Assembly: GCA_003023105.1 (NCBI GenBank)
Contig: PXSZ01000074.1
Span: forward strand, 1 to 19,707
DNA: 19,707 bases
Direction of reading: 5' to 3'
Source of the DNA: Bacteroidetes bacterium QH_10_64_37
GTDB lineage: Bacteria > Bacteroidota > Rhodothermia > Rhodothermales > Salinibacteraceae
Shown here: in pieces, positions 16,019 through 19,707 of the stretch
Layout: every line of letters starts with the position of its first letter
Position numbering within the stretch: the stretch's first letter is position 1
The notes under the pieces: generated by a model
Seen by the model: only the letters and a program-made list of their open reading frames with translations
Databases searched by the model: none
What the model was told of the DNA's origin: nothing
Program-made: the position numbers and the translations under genes

Positions 16019-16227
16019 ACGTGGACGAGAGTCTGAAGAAGAGACCGGATGCTCCGATTCAAAGCCTCGTCCTCCTCGATGGTTCATCTCTTCTATTGGA
16101 CCGAACCTCCCAGGCTTGCCAACTGTTGTACTTCTGTCGCGGCCACCCCCGACAGTAGTCGCATCGGCGTCAAGGAAATCCTGCGGAAGGCCATTTGTGG
16201 GCGTGGTTCGGGACACGTCCACCCTTT

Positions 16228-16265
16228 CCCCCACGCTCCCACGCCCACTCGCCCCCACGCTCCCA
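16228..16265 (+). repeat. Two 14-base direct repeats just before yidD
   Basis: The word CCCCCACGCTCCCA occurs at 16228-16241 and 16252-16265, a 24-base period, inside a C-rich stretch that runs to the yidD ATG. The word CCCACGC also occurs in the spacer upstream of ftsH (5976 and 5991). It appears to be a family of C-rich simple repeats. Confidence 0.6.
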
Positions 16266-16576
16266 TGCGCCGCGTGCTGTCGGTCCTGGTTCGGCTCCCG
16301 CGCCTCTTCTTCATCGGGCTCGTGCGGGCGTACCAGCTTCTTCTGTCCACGCACCTGGGCCGCACGTGCCGGTTTCAGCCCACCTGCTCGACCTACGCCA
16401 TCCAGGCGTTCCGGGAGTACGGCGCGTTGAAGGGTCTCGTGCTGAGCGTCCACCGACTGCTCCGCTGTCATCCGTGGGGCGGGCACGGCTACGATCCGCC
16501 GCGGTGGTTTGGAGAGGAACGTCCGTCGGCAGACGACCGACCGCGGACGGCGGAAGAGGTCGAACCGGCTCCGTGA
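16265..16576 (+). CDS. yidD: Membrane protein insertion efficiency factor YidD
   Basis: Small membrane-associated protein that in E. coli aids YidC-dependent insertion of inner-membrane proteins. From the ATG at 16265 the product is 103 residues. The family core is clear: a hydrophobic, amphipathic N-terminus, then [20 protein letters not shown] and CSTYAIQAF (21-49), and [14 protein letters not shown] (65-78), with the three conserved cysteines at 35, 41 and 68. The last 20 residues are a hydrophilic Asp/Arg/Pro/Glu tail. The usual neighbours rnpA, rpmH and yidC are not here, so the gene is detached from that cluster, as in several other lineages. It is followed after 82 bases by cysS. Confidence 0.95.
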   Translation: MRRVLSVLVRLPRLFFIGLVRAYQLLLSTHLGRTCRFQPTCSTYAIQAFREYGALKGLVLSVHRLLRCHPWGGHGYDPPRWFGEERPSADDRPRTAEEVEPAP

Positions 16577-16658
16577 ACTCAACTCGAACGCGGCACAATC
16601 GCCCTGAGATCAGGTACGGACGAACGCGTCCAGCCTCTCTCGCAACTGCGCGGTCCGG

Positions 16659-18203
16659 ATGTCGTCCCCCACATTCCGCCTCTACAATACCCTGACGCGC
16701 GAGACCGAGCCGGTGGAGCCGATCGAGGAGGAGCACCTCCGCTTCTACAGTTGCGGGCCCACCGTCTACACCTACGCCCACATCGGCAACTTTCGCTCCT
16801 TTTTGACCGCCGACCTCCTCCGGCGCACTGCGGAGGCGATCGGGTGGGACGTGACCAACGTGAGCAACATCACGGACGTGGGGCACCTCACGCAGGACGA
16901 CCTCGTGGATCCCGGGGGCGAGGACAAGATGGAGCGGGCCCTGGAGCGAGAGGGCGAGCGCTTCGCCAACATCTACGATCTGGCCCGGCACTACACCGAG
17001 GCGTTTCTGGAGGACTGGCGCGCCCTCAACCTGCGCGAGCCGGAGGTGCGGCCCCGCGCCACCGAGCACGTCACCGACCAGCTCCACGCGGTGATCGAGC
17101 TCGTGGAGACGGGCCACGCCTACACCACCGAGCAGGGCGTCTATTTCTCCGTCGAGAGCGTCGAGGACTACGGTCACCTGAGCGGCAACACGGAAGCCCA
17201 ACAACTGGAGGCCACCGAGCGCGAGACGATCCAAGACCCGGACAAGCACGATCCGCGCGACTTTGCGCTCTGGAAGCACGATCCCGACCACCTGATGCAC
17301 TGGCACAGCCCCTGGGGCTGGGGCTATCCGGGATGGCACATCGAGTGCTCGGTGATGGGGATGCGCTATCTCGGCACCCGCTTCGACCTTCATACCGGCG
17401 GGGAAGACCTCATCTTTCCCCACCACGAGTGCGAGATCGCCCAAAACCGGGCGCTGGCCGGGCACCGGGTCATCAACTACTGGGTGCACACGCGCTTCCT
17501 GCAGGTCGAGGGCGAGAAGATGTCGAAATCCAAAGGCAACTTTTACACCGTCCGCGACCTCATTTCGCCAGACCCCGACGACGACCACGTACCCGACTCA
17601 ATTCAGGAACAAGGCGGCATCGACCCGCTCGCGCTCCGCTACGCCCTGATGCAGGGCCAGTACCGCAAGCCGTTTAACTTTACGCTCGACACGCTCCATA
17701 CCGCCGCCCGCCACGTGCGGCGGTACCGGGATGCGGCGGAGCGGGTGGACGAGGCGCTGGAGGGGGGCGCTGACGGCCCCGATGAGCTGGACGATGAGCT
17801 CGACGACATCTACGACCGCACCCTTGCGGCGATGTGCGACGACCTCAACACGCCAGCCGCCACCGCCGCTGCGCTGGAGGGAGTAAAAGCCATCGAGAAC
17901 GTCGACGCGCTGAGCGGAGATGCGGCCCGGAGTGCGCGCGACTGGCTGGACCGGACGAACGATCTGCTCGGCATCGCGGAGTCGGAATTTGAAGTGGAAG
18001 AGCAAACGGGTGAGGCCGCAGAGACAGACGTGGCGACCGATCACCTTGCCGACTCCATTGACGCCCTCCTGGCAGACCGCGAAGCCGCCCGGGCCGACGG
18101 TGAGTACGCCCGCGCCGACGCCATCCGTGACACGCTCGAAGCCCTCGGCATCGAGGTGATGGACAAACCAGAGGGAACCGAGTGGCGACGGGCGATTTCG
18201 TAG
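16659..18203 (+). CDS. cysS: Cysteinyl-tRNA synthetase
   Basis: Class I aminoacyl-tRNA synthetase that charges tRNA-Cys. The 514-residue product is slightly longer than the E. coli enzyme (461). It shows the HIGH-type motif HIGN (41-44), KMSKS (287-291) and the zinc site residues C32, C230, H255 and E259, matching C28, C209, H234 and E238 of E. coli. The C-terminal anticodon-binding region is present. Extra length comes partly from acidic inserts (PDPDDDHVPDS near 304, DGPDELDDELDD near 373), in keeping with a salt-adapted proteome. The ATG at 16659 gives the family start FRLYNTLTRE. No Shine-Dalgarno is visible. It lies between yidD and hemB on the same strand. Confidence 0.97.
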   Translation: MSSPTFRLYNTLTRETEPVEPIEEEHLRFYSCGPTVYTYAHIGNFRSFLTADLLRRTAEAIGWDVTNVSNITDVGHLTQDDLVDPGGEDKMERALEREGERFANIYDLARHYTEAFLEDWRALNLREPEVRPRATEHVTDQLHAVIELVETGHAYTTEQGVYFSVESVEDYGHLSGNTEAQQLEATERETIQDPDKHDPRDFALWKHDPDHLMHWHSPWGWGYPGWHIECSVMGMRYLGTRFDLHTGGEDLIFPHHECEIAQNRALAGHRVINYWVHTRFLQVEGEKMSKSKGNFYTVRDLISPDPDDDHVPDSIQEQGGIDPLALRYALMQGQYRKPFNFTLDTLHTAARHVRRYRDAAERVDEALEGGADGPDELDDELDDIYDRTLAAMCDDLNTPAATAAALEGVKAIENVDALSGDAARSARDWLDRTNDLLGIAESEFEVEEQTGEAAETDVATDHLADSIDALLADREAARADGEYARADAIRDTLEALGIEVMDKPEGTEWRRAIS

Positions 18204-18213
18204 TGCAGCCTGT

Positions 18214-18305
18214 CCCGACCCGCTGTCGGGGTATTGCGTATCTCGGCCTTGTCCCACCGTCCAAGTCTGGCGCGACAACGGAAACCGACTTCTTTTACGC
18301 AATAC
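18214..18305. other. Inverted repeats in the cysS-hemB spacer
   Basis: Just past the cysS stop, CCCGAC (18214-18219) and GTCGGG (18225-18230) form a 6-bp hairpin without a T tract. Next to it, GTATTGCGTA (18231-18240) is a perfect reverse complement of TACGCAATAC (18296-18305), and the right arm is followed by a near copy (TACGCAACAC). The spacer appears to be built from short ACGCAATACG-type repeats. It may act as a weak terminator between cysS and hemB. Confidence 0.4.
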
Positions 18306-18328
18306 GAAATACGCAACACGTCTCGCTC

Positions 18329-19354
18329 ATGGCTCCTCCCTCTAACTACGACATTCCCATACGACCGAGGCGACTGCGAAAGACCGAGAACATCCGCCGC
18401 ATGGCCCGCGAGACGCGGCTGTCGACGGATCACCTGATCGCCCCGCAGTTCGTGATGGACGGCGAGAACAACCGGGAGGAAGTCTCGTCGATGCCAGACA
18501 CGTACCGCCATTCGATCGACCGGCTCGTCGACCACGCCGAGAGTCTGCACGAGCTCGGCATTCCCGCCGTTGCCCTCTTCCCCGCCCTCCCCGATGCTCT
18601 CAAGACCCCCGATGCGGCCCACGCCCTCGACCCCGACCACCTCTACCCCAATGCGGTGCGCGCCCTCAAGGACGCGGTGCCGGAGATGATGGTGATCACG
18701 GATACGGCCCTCGATCCGTACAACTCCGACGGCCACGACGGCATCGTGCGCGACGGACAAATCCTCAACGATGCGACGATCGACGTCATGTGCGAAATGG
18801 CAGTTCTCCACGCCGAGGCCGGAGCCGACATCATCGCCCCCTCCGACATGATGGACGGACGGGTGGGTGCCCTCCGCGACACCCTCGACGCTGCCGGCCA
18901 CACCGACGTCGCAATCCTGTCCTACACTGCCAAGTACTCGTCGAGCTACTACGGCCCCTTCCGCGACGCGCTCGATTCGGCGCCGAATTCCGAGGCGGAC
19001 ATCTCCGACAAGGACATTCCCGAAAACAAGGACACCTACCAGATGGACCCGGCCAACGGTAAGGAGGCCGTCCGCGAGCTCAGGCTCGACCTCGACCAGG
19101 GAGCCGACATGGTGATGGTGAAGCCCGCTCTTCCCTACCTCGACATCATCCACCGCGTGCAGCAGCACAGCGACGTGCCCGTGGCCGCTTACAACGTGAG
19201 CGGCGAGTACGCCATGATCAAGGCCGCTGCGCAGAACGGCTGGCTCGACGGCAAGAAGTGTGCGATGGAGGCCCTCACCGGCATCCGGCGCGCCGGGGCC
19301 AATGCGATTCTTACCTATTTTGCCGAGGATGCCGCCCGGTGGCTGTCGGGGTAA
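18329..19354 (+). CDS. hemB: Porphobilinogen synthase (5-aminolaevulinate dehydratase)
   Basis: Condenses two 5-aminolaevulinate molecules to porphobilinogen, the shared tetrapyrrole precursor. From the ATG at 18329 the product is 341 residues, the normal size. The Schiff-base lysines are K202 (SYTAKYSSSYYGP) and K265 (MVMVKPALPY). The metal loop reads DTALDPYNSDGHDG (125-138), with Asp in place of the cysteines of zinc enzymes, so it belongs to the Mg-type group. The frame is open back to a GTG at 18182, inside the end of cysS, but those 49 residues come from spacer repeats and have no family match. It lies 125 bases after cysS. Confidence 0.97.
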   Translation: MAPPSNYDIPIRPRRLRKTENIRRMARETRLSTDHLIAPQFVMDGENNREEVSSMPDTYRHSIDRLVDHAESLHELGIPAVALFPALPDALKTPDAAHALDPDHLYPNAVRALKDAVPEMMVITDTALDPYNSDGHDGIVRDGQILNDATIDVMCEMAVLHAEAGADIIAPSDMMDGRVGALRDTLDAAGHTDVAILSYTAKYSSSYYGPFRDALDSAPNSEADISDKDIPENKDTYQMDPANGKEAVRELRLDLDQGADMVMVKPALPYLDIIHRVQQHSDVPVAAYNVSGEYAMIKAAAQNGWLDGKKCAMEALTGIRRAGANAILTYFAEDAARWLSG

Positions 19355-19382
19355 GGAACTGGGCCCCATTCAACAAAATGTT

Positions 19383-19410
19383 ACGACGGGGCCGCAACAC
19401 GCGCCGTCGT
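19383..19410 (+). other. Hairpin downstream of hemB
   Basis: ACGACGG (19383-19389) and CCGTCGT (19404-19410) form a perfect 7-bp stem with a 14-base loop, 29 bases past the hemB stop. There is no T tract after it, so it would be an atypical terminator. It could also lie in the leader of the next gene. Confidence 0.35.
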
Positions 19411-19456
19411 CCGGGATTGAGATGCGGCTTACTCTATTGAATCACAGCCTCATCCC

Positions 19457-19707
19457 ATGAAACGCTATTGCGCTGCTCTTCTTGTCGCTCTCTTTCTCTG
19501 TGCACTCGGATCGCAACCGGCTTGGGCACAGACGCCCTCCTGGAAGCACCAGATTGTCTTCAACACCGGTCCGCAGTTTGTAACCGGGGACTTCGGAGAT
19601 GCCTACAAGACGGGCCTCGCCATCGACGTGGGGTACTACTACCGCGCCACGGACGCCCTCTTCATCGGCGCATACGGCGGCTATCACCAGTTCAAGGACA
19701 AGGGGGG
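19457..19707 (+). CDS. Exported outer-membrane-barrel-type protein, N-terminal part
   Basis: The frame opens with ATG at 19457 and runs off the window after 83 codons. The first 24 residues form a Sec signal peptide (MKRYCAALLVALFLCALGSQ then AWA, likely cut before Gln25). The mature part has alternating hydrophobic and aromatic residues (HQIVFNTGPQFVTGDFGDAY, TGLAIDVGYYYRATDALFIG, AYGGYHQF) as in the first strands of small outer-membrane beta-barrels (OmpA/porin-like). Substrate and family cannot be told from this part. It follows hemB after 102 bases and may have its own promoter. No Shine-Dalgarno is visible. Confidence 0.75.
   Translation, partial: MKRYCAALLVALFLCALGSQPAWAQTPSWKHQIVFNTGPQFVTGDFGDAYKTGLAIDVGYYYRATDALFIGAYGGYHQFKDKG

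Noticed and set aside
15573..16158. 12-base direct repeat CCCCGACAGTAG flanking hisI, as if a small insertion
   Set aside because: Several 12-base matches are expected by chance in a GC-rich window this long, and hisI shows no sign of transfer.
16019..16582. N-terminal extension of HisI across yidD
   Set aside because: The extension is antisense to yidD, and HisI is complete from the ATG at 16018.
18182..18328. GTG start for HemB within the cysS end
   Set aside because: The added 49 residues come from spacer repeats; the ATG at 18329 gives the normal length.

Overview
The window looks like ordinary chromosomal DNA from a GC-rich, halophilic member of the Rhodothermota/Bacteroidota, most like Salinibacter. 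The reasons are the acidic proteins (for example Asp/Glu-rich inserts in the cysteinyl-tRNA synthetase), the near absence of Shine-Dalgarno sequences, and a TPR lipoprotein carrying motifs of the Bacteroidota-only PorW/SprE family. The organism assignment is inference; no database search was possible. Gene density is high. I see no transposase, integrase, phage gene, CRISPR array, tRNA or rRNA.

Left part (1-5836, all minus strand): the classic str operon, read from high to low coordinates as rpsL (S12), rpsG (S7), fusA (EF-G) and the first 31 codons of tuf (EF-Tu). Its spacers hold inverted repeats, and the fusA leader has a short tandem repeat. Just upstream lies ftsH, which ends at a convincing Rho-independent terminator that separates it from the str operon.

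Centre (6031-12057, minus strand): a 1059-residue PorW/SprE-like TPR lipoprotein with a very long disordered tail, then pyk (pyruvate kinase), then a site-2 intramembrane protease with two CBS domains. A 13-bp inverted repeat with alternative pairings sits between the TPR gene and ftsH.

Right part (12248-19707, both strands): a membrane protein with a Trk/Ktr-like pore-loop motif and a TrkA-C domain (+); a tspO-lipoprotein pair (-), whose lipoprotein belongs to a family often mislabelled 'septum formation inhibitor Maf'; a SAM methyltransferase with a Sec signal peptide (+); hisI (-); yidD, cysS and hemB (+); and the start of an exported outer-membrane-barrel-type protein (+) that runs off the end.

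Functionally this is mostly housekeeping: translation, membrane quality control and insertion (FtsH, site-2 protease, YidD), glycolysis, histidine and tetrapyrrole synthesis. HemB makes the tetrapyrrole precursor and TspO is a tetrapyrrole-binding family, but they are not in one operon. I do not see a clear new multi-gene system. The items most worth a second look are the exported methyltransferase, the single-pore-loop TrkA-C protein, the elaborated PorW-like lipoprotein, the TspO/lipoprotein pair, and several structured or low-complexity intergenic elements.
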